Source: Hordeum vulgare subsp. vulgare (Eukaryota; Streptophyta; Magnoliopsida; Poales; Poaceae). Taken from it: a stretch of 64,000 nt of DNA. The translations under genes and the position numbers were made by a program. Positions 10,682-21,449 of this stretch are shown here, piece after piece. The number at the start of each line of letters is the position of its first letter. Position 1 is the stretch's first letter. Under the pieces are notes generated by a model. The model saw nothing but the letters and a program-made list of their open reading frames with translations. It was not told the DNA's origin and searched no databases. The stretch covers positions 434,514,676 through 434,578,675 of the forward strand of contig NC_058521.1 in the NCBI RefSeq assembly GCF_904849725.1, given 5' to 3'.

Positions 10682-12446
10682 TGTTGGGGAACGTCGCATG
10701 GGAAACAAATATTTTCCTACGCGCACGAAGACCTATCATGCTGATGTCCATCTACGAGAGGGGATGAGTGATCTACATACCCTTGTAGATCATACAGCAG
10801 AAGCGTTAGTGAACGCGGTTGATGTAGTGGAACGTCCTCACGTCCCTCGATCCGCCCCGCGAACAATCCCGCGATCAGTCCCACGATCTAGTACCGAACG
10901 GACAGCACCTCCGCGTTCAGCACACGTACAGCTCGACGATGATCTCGGCCTTCTTGATCCAGCAAGAGAGACGGAGAGGTAGAAGAGTTCTCCGGCAGCG
11001 TGACGGCGCTCCGGAGGTTGGTGATGACCTTGTCTCAGCAGGGCTCCGCCCGAGCTACGCAGAAACGCGATCTAAAGGAAAAAACCGTGCAGGTATGTGG
11101 TCGGGCTGCCGTGGAAAAGTCGTCTCAAATCAGCCCTAAAACCTCCGTATATATAGGTGGGGGGAGGGGACCTTGCCTTGGGGCTCAAGGAGCCCCAAGG
11201 GGGTCGGCCGAGTCCAAGGGGGAAGGCTCCCCCCCCAAACCGAGTTGGACTTGGTTTGGTGGGTGGGAGTCCTTCCTTCCCTTCCCACCTCTTCTTTTTT
11301 TCTTTTCTCTTTGATTTTCTTTCCTAGGCGCATATGGCCCTTTTGGGCTGTCCCACCATCCCACTAAGGGCTGGTGTGCCACCCTCAAGGCCTATGGGCT
11401 TCCCCGGGGTGGGTTGCCCCCCCTGGTGAACTCCCGGAACCAATTCGTCATTCCCAGTACATTCCCGGTAACTCCGAAAACCTTCCGGTAATCAAATGAG
11501 GTCATCCTATATATCAATCTTCGTTTCCGGACCATTCCGGAAACCCTCTGACGTCCGTGATCTCATCCCGGACTCCGAACAACATTCGGTAACCAACCAT
11601 AGAACTCAAATACGCATAAAACAACGTCGAACCTTAAGTGTGCAGACCCTGCGGGTTCGAGAACTATGTAGACATGACCCGAGAGACTCCTCGGTCAATA
11701 TCCAATAGCGGGACCTGGATGCCCATATTGGATCCTACATATTCTACGAAGATCTTATCGTTTGAACCTCAGTGCCAAGGATTCATATAATCGTTAGTAT
11801 CCGCATACCTATTTCAATCTCGTTCACCGGCAAGTCTCTTTACTCGTTCCGTAATACAAGATCCCGCAACTTTCACTAAGTCACATTGCTTGCAAGGCTT
11901 GTGTGTGATGTTGTATTACCGAGTGGGCCCCGAGATACCTCTCCGTCACACGGAGTGACAAATCCCAGTCTTGATCCATACTAACTCAACTAACACCTTC
12001 GGAGATACCTGTAGAGCATCTTTATAGTCACCAAGTTACGTTGCGACGTTTGATACACACAAAGCATTCCTCCGGTGTCAGTGAGTTATATGATCTCTTG
12101 GTCATAGGAATAAATACTTGACACGCAGAAAACAGTAGCAACAAAATGACACGACCAACATGCTACGTCTATTAGTTTGGGTCTAGTCCATCACGTGATT
12201 CTCCTAACGACGTGATCCAGTTATCAAGCAACAACACTTTGTTCATAATCAGAAGACACTGACTATCTTTGATGAACTGGCTAGCCAACTAGAGGCTTGC
12301 TAGGGACGGTGTTTTGTTTATGTATCCACACATGTAAATGAGTCTTCATTCAATACAATTATAGCATGGATAATAAACGATTATCTTGATACAGGAATTA
12401 TAATAATAACTATATTTATTATTGCCTCTAGGGCATAATTCCAAGA
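10682..12446 (-). repeat. 5' LTR of Copia C0
   Basis: This 1765-bp LTR pairs with 3579-5396. TATATATA at 11148-11155 is the TATA box of the minus-strand promoter; the 3' LTR has TATATGTA there. The outer end is CCAAGA instead of the expected CCAACA, so the conserved CA terminus is lost. Confidence 0.95.
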
Positions 12447-12451
12447 CATAA
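12447..12451. repeat. Target-site duplication of Copia C0 (CATAA), right copy
   Basis: Exact repeat of 3574-3578. Confidence 0.92.
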
Positions 12452-15400
12452 GTCCTGGAGGCTGCCGGCGGACGACGAGGTCGAGCCGGCGCCACGGGAG
12501 GGGAGCGTGTCTTGCTCCTCAGCCATGTTCACAGAGGTTTTTCTCTGCCCCCGCATCCCTTCTTCAAGGGCATCATGAATCACTTTGGTGCTCAACTCCA
12601 TCACTTCCCTCCAAATGCCATCGCCCATCTTTCTGCCTTCATTGTTTTGTGCGAGTGCTTTATCGGTTGCCCCCCCCCATTGAGGTTTATTCAAACATAT
12701 CTTCTCCGCCCGCTCTCAAACCATCAAACGTCTTAGTCAGTCGGATGACAAGACGCATCTCCTCCAGCTCTACGGGGGTTTAGGGTTCCAGAAGAAGAGT
12801 CGGGGCAGCTATCCCGCTCTCCAGTTGAGCGAGTCGGTCAGGAACTGGCAATCGACGTGGTTCTACTGCCAGGACATAGCCTCTAAGGCCGTCCCGCTCC
12901 GCCCAAACAACTCGCGCTCTCTAAGGCCGAGAAGAACGATATCCAGCCTTTGGTTGAGGCACTCGTGGATGTTGTCAGGAGAGGGGTCACCGGTATAGAC
13001 CTGCTGGAAGTCTTCCTCGGTCGGCAGATCCAGCCTCTGCAGGCTCGGGACCACGCTATGTGGCACTACACAGGGCCTGAGGATTCCACTCGGACCAACG
13101 TGGTGGGCATACTCGAGGAGAAGGTGACCTCGTTGGTGCTCCAAATCACGGGTCCTTGTGAGAACCCTAAAGGAGCCCGCCGAGTGGCGCCTTACAGCGC
13201 GGACAACCCTCCACCGAATCAGGTGAGTGGCATCAGCCGAGTGCATTGAATCGTCTTTATTCCAGTCGTTTACTTATATCTCCGTGTGACGCTTTATGTT
13301 TCTGACTGAAATTCATGCAGGCGTGGACCAACTGGTTCTCCCCCTTCTCGAACGGGAATCCGGAGGAGGAGGAGGAAGAAGGCAGCCAGGAGGGGAGCGT
13401 GGAGAGCGCCGAATACGTCTCCGACAGCGGGGAGTCGGAGGAGGAGGACAGAGAGGAAGAGGAAGAGGATGAAGAGCCAGACTCGCCACCCCTGCGGCCA
13501 GAGCATCGGAGTAAGCGTCAGCACGAGCCCGCCGCCCCTTCAGCTCCTCCTGCGTCGTCGAGTGCCTCGCCTCCTGCCCCGGTGGTACCGAGTGTTCGAG
13601 GCACCAAGAGGGCCAGGGATGCAGCCGCTGAGCCCGCAGGCTAGTCCTCCAGGGCGCCCAAGCCGAGTGGGCCCAAACCTCGGAAGGCCCTGCCGCGGAT
13701 GAGGATGGCCATCCCCGTCACCTCCACGTAAGTGAATCTAACTTTCGGCTCTTTCTGTTGACCGGGTGAACTCCTGCTTTATAAGTCGAATGGACTTCAC
13801 TCGACAGGGTTGCCACTTCTGCAACCTCTCCGGCCCGCCAAGGGGACGACCCTATGGACACGGACAACATCGTTTCGTCCCAGCCAGGTATGTTGTAGGA
13901 GAGTCGGGTATTTTATTCCTGCGGACTGCGCCGTTCTTTCTTTTTCTGAGACGTCATGTCATTCGGCTTGTCGTTGTCACGGGCGATTCACCTGGACGAG
14001 GACGACCAGGGGAGAGCCGACCCTGTTGTGGAGCCCGTCCTGGAGCCAGTTCCTGAGGCTGCTCCTCCTGCTACTGCCCTTGTTGCCGACGCTCCACCGA
14101 CCGAAGTGCCACCACCGACTGAACCGGTGCCAGTGAGGGAGGAACCGACTGGGGTGAACCTTGGGATGTCCCAGGAACTTCCCACGATTCCCAGTTCGTC
14201 GAATGCTGAATTCGGCATCCCGTGTGTCCCAGAGGAGCAGGTGGGAGCGGCCAAGGGGGCCATGGTGCAGGCGGAACTCATGGATGGAGAAGCCAAGAGG
14301 GCTTATGACTCCGTCGCGGCCTTGTACCGGCGGAGCTTGGAGCTGCGCGATGACATCCGAGTAAGTAGTCTAGTAAGTATTTACTTTTTCTCCTGTAACC
14401 CACTGGGTGGTATTGTTTTTGCAATGGGTTCACTCCGAGTGAACCCACTGGGTGTAGTCCCCGAGACTTCTGTCGAGTGCTTGCACCGACAGTTGTCTTT
14501 ATACATTTTGTCTTTAGTTTGGTTGTGTCCGTAGACAAGATTTCCGAGTGCGAGTACTTGTTGCAGTCGGAGCGCTCTTGCGGTAAGAGTCTCCGAGAGT
14601 AAGTTGCACGCAGGTCGAGTAGTATTTCCGAGTGCACCTCAATAGGGTGGGCCTGTTTGAGGTGCATGCCAGTGGGGTCACTCTCAGTGAACCCACTGGG
14701 TGTAGTCCCCGAGACCACTGTCGACTGCTTGCGTCGGCAGGGGTCTGAAGAACTTAGCCTGTGAACTGATAAACTTGCTGATTACCCTTTGTTTCTTGGT
14801 GTAGAAAACTTGTGAAATGGGAACGGCTTATGAAGCCCTGAGAGCGGAGAGGAACCAGTATGCTGGTGAACTAGAAGCTGCAATGCTCGCCATGGCCGGC
14901 ATGAAGGATGCGCTGGAAGTACGAGAGAAGTCCTTGGAGGAGGCGCTGGAGGCAAACAGGGTGTTGACGGCGGAGGTGGAGAGGGTGGGGAAACAGAGGA
15001 CTGAGCTGCACAAACAGATGGGCATCCTGAACAAACGATGCATAGCCCAAGAGAAGTATGTCACCGACTGGGCTACGTAGATGATGACTCGTCTGGCTAG
15101 TAAGTCTTATGCTTTGTCGAGTGGTTGGACCATGTGACGAATACTCGGTTTTTACTGTCTGTTTGCTCGTTTGGTGCAGACTTTTGCGGAGACGCTGAAG
15201 CTGAAGCCTCAGCTGTGGAGCGGTCCATGAAAGACAAGGTGCCACTCGGCGATGACGCCAACCGGGATCTGCTTCGAGCACATATCCGCGTAGGCAAAGT
15301 AGGTCCTTTCATCGGTCGACTGAGAGAAACCGTCGGCCGAATTAACAAGGAACTTTGGCCGGAAGACGAGTCGTGGCAGGAGATGGAGACCCTGACGGGG

Positions 15401-15670
15401 CGACTGGAGGAGGTTCCGAGCCGAGTGCAATCCTGGAAGAAATCGGCAGCGCGTTGCGGTGCTGATGTTGCGCTGTCCTTGGTCCGAGTCCATTGCAAGG
15501 AGGTGCGGGAAGATAAGCTGAAAGCATTAAAGGTCGCCAATACGAAGAAGCTTCGATTCGAAGACTTCATGGAGACGTTCCTTGAGACTGCTACCCGCAT
15601 CGCTGATGGAATCGACTTGGACACTTTTCTGGAGCCCTCCAGTCCTGACGCCGGCCCACGTGACGCGTGA
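12452..15670 (+). pseudogene. Antisense gene of B (aORF), remaining exons
   Basis: This continues exon 1. Visible parts are FFKGIMNHFGAQLHHFPPN and FIVLCECFIGCPP (12556-12670, family core), then VTGIDLLEVFLGRQIQPLQ near 13000. An acidic exon (Glu/Asp runs) follows, then Pro/Ala-rich and coiled-coil exons, and the last exon ends at 15670. Splice sites give exons 12452-13222 (CAG/GTGAGT), 13321-13727, 13808-13887, about 13983-14360 (acceptor unclear), 14805-15099 and 15180-15670. Breaks include a frameshift before 12512, an in-frame TAG at 13642-13644 and a TAG at 15078-15080. The gene runs convergent to pol. Known Tat aORFs are antisense, spliced and of unknown role. Coiled coils and acidic runs would suit a protein-protein partner, but that is inference. 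Confidence 0.8.
14426..14746 (+). repeat. Two direct repeats with hairpin inside an intron of the antisense gene
   Basis: 14426-14492 and 14673-14746 share the order GTTCACTC..AGTGAACCCACTGGGTGTAGTCCCCGAGAC followed by TGTCGA.TGCTTGC. The first copy starts with a perfect inverted repeat, GGTTCACT-CCG-AGTGAACC. Both contain AGTCCCCGAG, the core also found in the 70-bp array and beside the 3' LTR. Confidence 0.75.
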
Positions 15671-15861
15671 TCAAACTTTATCCTCGGTATGCCGAGTGTT
15701 AACCTCTAATATACTCTGGCCACTTCTGTTGGCGGTCGTACTTTAAAATCGGTGCGGGTAAGCTTGATCCGCACCGAGTCACCTATCATTTTTGAACTGT
15801 TGGGGTCGGAATGAAAAACATTTAGTCTTTTGCTTGAATGCTATTTCGGGTGCAACACTTA
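15671..15861. other. Region between the antisense gene stop and the tandem array
   Basis: No coding signal is seen. It holds CCGAGTGTTAACC and CACCGAGTCACC motifs and leads into the first diverged array unit. Confidence 0.5.
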
Positions 15862-16960
15862 GTGCGTACTCGGAGAATATTAAGACTTAGGTGATTATTG
15901 GCCACGTCTAAGTCCCCTAGTGCACGTCTAGTGCACACTCGGAGGAAGTTATTACTTAGGTGATTTTTGATCACTTCTAAGTCCCCGAGTGCGACGTATA
16001 GTGCACACTCGGAGGAAGTTGTTACTTAGGTGATTTTTGATCACTTCTAAGTCCCCGAGTGCGACGTATAGTGCACACTCGGAGGGAGTGAGTACTTAGG
16101 TGATTCTTGATCACAGCTAAGTCCCCGAGTGCGACGTATAGTGCACACTCGGAGGAAGTGAGTACTTATGTGATTCTGGATCACAGCTAAGTCCCCGAGT
16201 GTAACGTATAGTGCACACTCGGAGGAAGTGAGTACTTAGGTGATTCTTGATCACAGCTAAGTCCCCGAGCGCGACGTATAGTGCACACTCGAAGGAGGTT
16301 CGTACTTAGGTGATTCTTGATCACAGCTAAGTCCCCGAGTGCGACGTATAGTGCACACTCGAAGGAGGTTCGTACTTAGGTGATTCTTGATCACAGCTAA
16401 GTCCCCGAGTGCGACGTATAGTGCACACTCGGAGGAGGTTAGTACTTAGGTGATTCTTGATCACAGCTGAGTCTCCGAGTGTGACATATAGTGCACACTC
16501 GGAGGAAGTGAGTACTTAGGCAATGCAGGATCGCGGCTAAGTCCCCGAGCGCGACGTATAGTGCACACTCGAAGGAGGTTAGTACTTAGGTGATTCTTGA
16601 TCACAGCTAAGTCTCCGAGTGTGACGTATAGTGCACACTCGGAGGAAGTGAGTACTTAGGCGATGCAGGATCGCGGCTAAGTCCCCGAGCGCAACGTATA
16701 GTGCACACTCGAAGGAGGTTAATACTTAGGCGATTCAGGATCGCAACTAAGTCTCCGAGTGTGACGTATAGTGCACACTCGGAGGAAGTGAGTACTTAGG
16801 CGATGCAGGATCGCGGCTAAGTCCCCGAGTGCGACGTATAGTGCACACTCGGTGGAGGTTAATACTTAGGCGATTCAGGATCGCAGCTAAGTCCCCGAGT
16901 GTGACGTATAGTGCACACTCGGAGGAAGTGAGTACTTAGGCGATGCAGGACCGCAGCTAA
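15862..16960. repeat. 70-bp tandem array, about 16 units, in element B
   Basis: The phrase GTGCACACTC recurs at 15931, 16001, 16071 and then every 70 bases to 16911, so the period is exactly 70. A diverged first unit starts near 15862 and the last is cut at 16960. Each unit holds two inverted repeats. One is ACTTAG-GTGAT-loop-ATCAC-nn-CTAAGT; the other is CCGAGTG...CACTCGG, which spans the unit junction. Units 2-9 and 11 have GTGAT/ATCAC, and units 12-15 have GCGAT/ATCGC, so both stem sides changed together. On the minus strand each unit carries CACTCGGGGACTTAG or a close variant, like the polypurine tract of B. Position between convergent pol and antisense gene fits the variable 3' region of Tat elements. 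Confidence 0.95.
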
Positions 16961-16984
16961 TTTTTTTTTTTTTGTGTGTGTGTG
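16961..16984. repeat. Homopolymer and dinucleotide run at the array end
   Basis: Thirteen T residues are followed by five and a half GT steps, directly after the truncated last 70-bp unit. It marks the boundary between the array and the 3' end of pol. Confidence 0.9.
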
Positions 16985-17069
16985 GGAGAACTCTGAATCT
17001 GCACAAAACTGAATCTGCTGAATATATTATTTCTTCAAAACTTGTTCATTACACTGCTTCAGTCGACGA

Positions 17070-17984
17070 TCACGTATAAAAACGCTTGAGGAGATCTCCG
17101 TTCCATGCGCGCGGCTCGTCTGTCTCCCTCTCAATGTTGTAGAGTCTGTATGCTCCGTTGTTCAGCACCTTGGAAATGATGAAAGGCCCTTCCCAGGCCG
17201 GAGCCAACTTGTGGGGTCTTTGTTGGTCCACTCAGAGCACTAAGTCGCCTGCTTGGAATGTGCGGCTCCTGACGTGACGCGCATGAAAGCGTCGCAGATC
17301 TTGCTGGTAAATTGTTGAGCGAGTAAGTGCCATCTCGCGCTCCTCCTCTAGAAGATCGACTCCATCTTGCCTTGCTTGTTCTGCTTCGGCTTCGGAGAAG
17401 AGTTCAACTCTCGGGGCGTTGAGAAGCAGGTCACTCGGAAGGACTGCGTCTGCTCCATAAACGAGGAAGAACGGTGATCGCCCCGTTGATCTATTCGGAG
17501 TGGTGCGGAGGCCCCAAAGCACCGAAGGTAACTCGGTAACCCAAGCGCCAGCAGCTTGTCCTACGTCTCGCAGGAGTCGGGGCTTCAAACCTTGAAGAAT
17601 AAGCCCATTCGCCCTCTCAACTTGCCCATTGGATTGAGGATGTGCTACGGAAGCAAAATCCACTCGGATGCCCTGACTCGCACAAAAGCCTTTGAATCTG
17701 TTTGAGTCGAAGTTTGTCCCATTGTCTGTGATTATGCTGTGAGGCACCCCGAATCTGGAAATGATGTCTCTGACAAACTTGACAGCTGTTGAGGCATCGA
17801 GTTTCTTGATGGGTTTAGCTTCTATCCATTTTGTAAACTTGTCGACTGCCACCAACAGATGTGTGTAGCCCCCTTGGCCTGTCTTGAATGGTCCGACTGT
17901 GTCTAGTCCCCAAACTGCGAATGGCCACACAAGTGGGATCGTCTTTAGTGCACATGTTGGTTTGTGGGACTTGTTGGAGTAGAA
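17070..17984 (-). pseudogene. Integrase of element B, broken
   Basis: Inserts element DNA into the genome. The DDE core is visible: WGLDTVGPFKTGQGG (first Asp), HSIITDNGTNFDS (second Asp) and HPQSNGQVERANG (Glu). The C-terminal part ends LLKRFYT at 17070. It should join RT-RNase H as one polyprotein but is cut off by a TAG at 17985-17987 (family consensus has Gln after CVGC). A TGA at 17232-17234 follows LVL where the family usually has Arg. Both stops are explained by C-to-T change on the coding strand. The catalytic residues are preserved. Confidence 0.92.
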
Positions 17985-20279
17985 CTAACAGCCTACACAT
18001 CGGTCGACCATATCTTTAGCCATCTCGTTGGCCTGCAGCCAAAAGAAACCGGCTCTGAACGCCTTGGCGACGATTGCTCTTGAAGAAGCGTGGTGCCCGC
18101 AGGTTCCCGAGTGAATGTCTTCTAAGATCAACTGTCCTTCCTCCGGGGAAATGCAGCGTTGGAGAACGCCTGACACACTCTCCTTGTACAATTGACCGTC
18201 AATGACAGTGAATGCCTTCGACCTGCGAACTATTTGCCTGGCTTGGATCTCATCTTCTGGAAGCTCTTGCCTTAGGATATATGCGATGATCGGCACAGTC
18301 CAATCGGGAATGACAACCAGAATCTCCGTGACCAGATCAACCACCGCAGGTACATCGACTTCAGTCGGATCTGTTGCGCTCTTGGGTTGTATCGGTTCTT
18401 CAGTGAAGGGATCTTCTTTGACTGAGGGAAGATGGAGGTGCTCGAGGCAGACGTCACTCAGGACTGGTCTCCGAGTGGATCCGAGTTTCGCCAACTCATC
18501 AGCTGCTTGGTTCTTCAGTCTCGGAACATGGTGGAGCTCCAGACCTTCAAACTTCTTCTCTAGCTTCCTCACTGCATTGCAGTACACTGTCATGGTGGGG
18601 TTCCTTACGTCCCACTCTTGCATCACTTGGTTGACTACCAAATCCGAATCGTTGTAGACCATCAGGTGACGGACGCCGAGTGAGATGGCCATGCGCAGTC
18701 CGTAGAGAAGAGCTTCATACTCCGCCTCGTTGTTGGAGGAATCGAAGTGTATCTGAAGCACGTATTTGAGCTTGTCGCCTTTGGGTGATATGATCACAAC
18801 GCCAGCGCCGGAGCCATTCAACATCTTAGACCCATCAAAGAACATTGTCCAATGAGCCGAGTAGATGTGGGTCGATTGCTGTTGTTCTACCCATTCTGCT
18901 AAAAAGTCAGCCAGGGCTTGAGACTTAATAGCTTTCTTGGCCTCGAACTTGATGTCGCAGTACAGCATCTCCATCGCCCACTTCGCCACTCGGCCTGATG
19001 TGTCACGATTGTGGAGAATTTCCAACAACGGAGCATCCGACACGACAGATACCGAGTGGTCTTGGAAATAATGGGCCACCTTCTTCGCAGTCATATAAAT
19101 CCCATAGATAAGTTTCTGATAATGGGGATACCTCTGCTTGGAAGGGGTCAGGACTTCGGAGACGTAGTACACTGGCCGCTGAACTTTATACGCTTTGCCT
19201 TCTTCTCGCTCGACTGTAAGAACAGTACTGATTACTTGATTTGTAGCCACGATGTACAGAAGAAGGGGCTCTTTACTGAGCGGAGCAGTAAGAATCGGCT
19301 GGGTGGAAAGCAGGACTTTGAGGTCGTCGAATGCGACTTGGCCTTCGTCTGTCCACTCGATGGTATCTGACTTCTTCATGAGTCGGTACAGAGGAAGTGC
19401 TTTTTCGCCGAGACGACTGATGAACCTGCTCAAAGCCGCTAGGCAACCTGTGAGCCGTTGAACATCGTGTATTCTGACCGGCCTCTCCATTCGGACGATG
19501 GTCCCGATCTTTTCGGGGTTAACGTTGATTCCTCGTTCGGAAACGAAGAAACCGAGTAACTTTCCACTGGGAACACCGAATGAACATTTGGCTGGGTTGA
19601 GCTTGATATCGTACCTACGAAGGTTGGCGAATGTTTCTGCCAAGTCAGTCAGCAGGTCGGAACCTTTGCGTGACTTGACTACGATATCATCCATGTATGC
19701 CTCCACATTGCGACCGATCTGGTCGAGGAGACATTTTTGGATCATGCGCATAAAGGTAGCTCCTGCATTCTTCAGACCGAAAGGCATAGTGATGTAGCAG
19801 AAGCACCCAAACGGGGTGATGAAGGCTGTTTTCAACTCATCGGGACCATACAGACGGATCTGATGATAGCCCGAATAGGCATCAAGAAATGACAAACGCT
19901 CGCATCCCGCAGTCGAATCGCCAATTTGATCTATGCGGGGGAGCGGAAAATGATCTTTCGGGCAGACCTTATTGAGGTGCTTGAAGTCAATGCACATTCG
20001 GAGTGACTTGTCCTTCTTGGGCACCATGACGACATTGGCGAGCCACTCGGAGTGGTGAACCTCGCGAATGAAGTTGGCCGCCAACAGCTTGGCCACCTCT
20101 TCTCCGATTGCTTTCCTCTTGTGCGCGGTGGACCGGCGCAGGCGCTCTCGGACGGGCCGAGTAGCGGGATCCACATGCAGTCGGTGCTCAGCCAACTCCC
20201 TGGGTACACCCGGCATGTCAGATGGTTTCCATGCGAAGATGTCCCAGTTCTCACGGAGGAATTGGGTGAGCTCGGCTTC
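17985..20279 (-). pseudogene. Reverse transcriptase and RNase H region of element B
   Basis: The open stretch of 743 codons (20216-17985) is one of the longest in the window. RT comes first, with SLRMCIDFKHLNKVCPKDHF, LSFLDAYSGYHQI, MPFGLKNAGATF and the catalytic YMDDIVVKS near 19680. A first RNase H region with YVSEVLTPSKQRYPHYQKL follows. A second RNase H-like domain opens MFFDGSKMLNGSGAGVV near 18830, with NNEAEYEALLYGL and YNDSDLVVNQV. Two RNase H-like domains in tandem is a known Tat-lineage trait. The zinc-binding integrase head (HHASSRAIVAKAF ... DRCVGC) closes the frame before the TAG at 17985. Upstream, a TAG at 20280-20282 separates it from the protease part. Confidence 0.93.
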
Positions 20280-21449
20280 CTATTTAGGATCGAGGGTGGT
20301 GGAGATGTTCGTCGGGGCGGCTGAGTCGTCCGTCGGGTGGATGCTGACCTTCTTCGTCTCCCCCGCCGACTGGAATGAGGACTCAGAAGCTGGTTTCTTC
20401 GAGCGCATCAGGTCGGCAGGGTCAACTATCTTCTTGTATTCGTCGAGCTCGAGTACCGCCATCTGATGGTCAGCGATTCTTGATCCCTCTTGCAGACACT
20501 CCTCGGCTCGCTGGCGGTTGCCGGTGATGGTGATAACGCCTTTTGGGCCCGACATCTTCAACTTCAAGTACACATAGCATGGACGTGCCATGAAGCTCAC
20601 GTATGCCGGGCGACCCAGAATTGCATGGTAAGCGCTCTGGAAATCCACCACCTCAAATGTGAGCTTCTACTTGCGAAAGTTTTTGTCGGAGCCGAAGGTG
20701 ATGTCCAACGCGATCTGGCCGAGTGACCTGGCCTTCCGTCCAGGGACGACTCCGTGAAACTGCATACTGCTCTCGCTGAGTCTGGACATCGGAATGTCCA
20801 TTCCCTTGAGAGTGTCAGCGTACATGATGATCAGTCCGCTACCACCGTCCATGAGGACTTTGCGCAGTCGGACTCCTTCCACCACCGGGTCGACGACCAG
20901 AGCCTGTCTTCCTAGGGTGGGGACATGCGTTGGATGATCTGACTGATCAAAGGTGATCGCAGTCTGAGACCATTTAAGGACCTTGGGAGCAGTCGGAACG
21001 GCCATGTTGACCTCTCTGTTCACCAACTTCAGTCGACTCTTGCTTTCGACGTCAGCAAAAATCATGAGGGTTGCATGGACTTGGGGGAACGGATCCTCTT
21101 TATCCTCCTCATCTTGTTCAGGATTCTTCTCACTCGGTTGCCCTTCGCTGAACCCCTGGATTAGGAGACGGCATTGCCGAGTGGTGTGCTTCGCGTATAT
21201 GGGGTTGCCTTCTTCGTCCATCTTCGTGTGAACTGGACAAGGCTGGTCCAGGATGGGATTGTTGAACGGCTTGTTCTTGGGAGCAGACTGCGCTTTCCCT
21301 TTACCCTTGAATTTGGCGCTGGTTACAGCTACAGCTTCTGCCTGCGGTGTGGGAGGAACTTTTTGTTTCTGCTTCCGAGTGTTACCTCCGTCGACATCGC
21401 CGAGTGTCTTGTGTTTGCCGCTCCGGATGCGGTCCTCTTCTTCCCCCAT
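20280..21449 (-). pseudogene. Protease region of element B polyprotein, broken
   Basis: Contains CPVHTKMDEEGNPIYAKHTT and CRLLIQGFSEGQ (gag tail, near 21220) and the aspartic protease motif VLMDGGSGLIIMYADTL (near 20840), with DGGSG in place of DTG as in related Gypsy elements. It then continues FEVVDFQSAYHAILGRPAY (near 20620). TAG codons at 20667-20669 and 20280-20282 break it. The 5' side needs a frame change near 21450 to meet gag (reading ARYANG, then EEEDRIRSG). Product would process the polyprotein. Not functional as it stands. Confidence 0.88.

Larger units (their letters stand above)
3579..12446 (-). mobile_element. Full-length Copia element C0, BARE/Angela/WIS type
   Basis: This 8.9 kb minus-strand Ty1/Copia element has LTRs 3579-5396 and 10682-12446, exact TSD CATAA, polypurine tract at 5397 and primer site beside the 5' LTR. 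One polyprotein spans gag, protease, integrase, RT and RNase H in Copia order. The LTR wording (TGTTGG...GCATAATTC.AACA) is that of the BARE-1/Angela/WIS superfamily, the most abundant Copia group of Triticeae. The polyprotein has one frameshift and one stop, so the copy is recently dead. It sits in exon 1 of B's antisense gene. Confidence 0.95.

Noticed and set aside
15862..16960. CRISPR-like array
   Set aside because: The whole 70-bp unit is repeated with no unique spacers, in a plant retrotransposon; it is a satellite-type tandem array.
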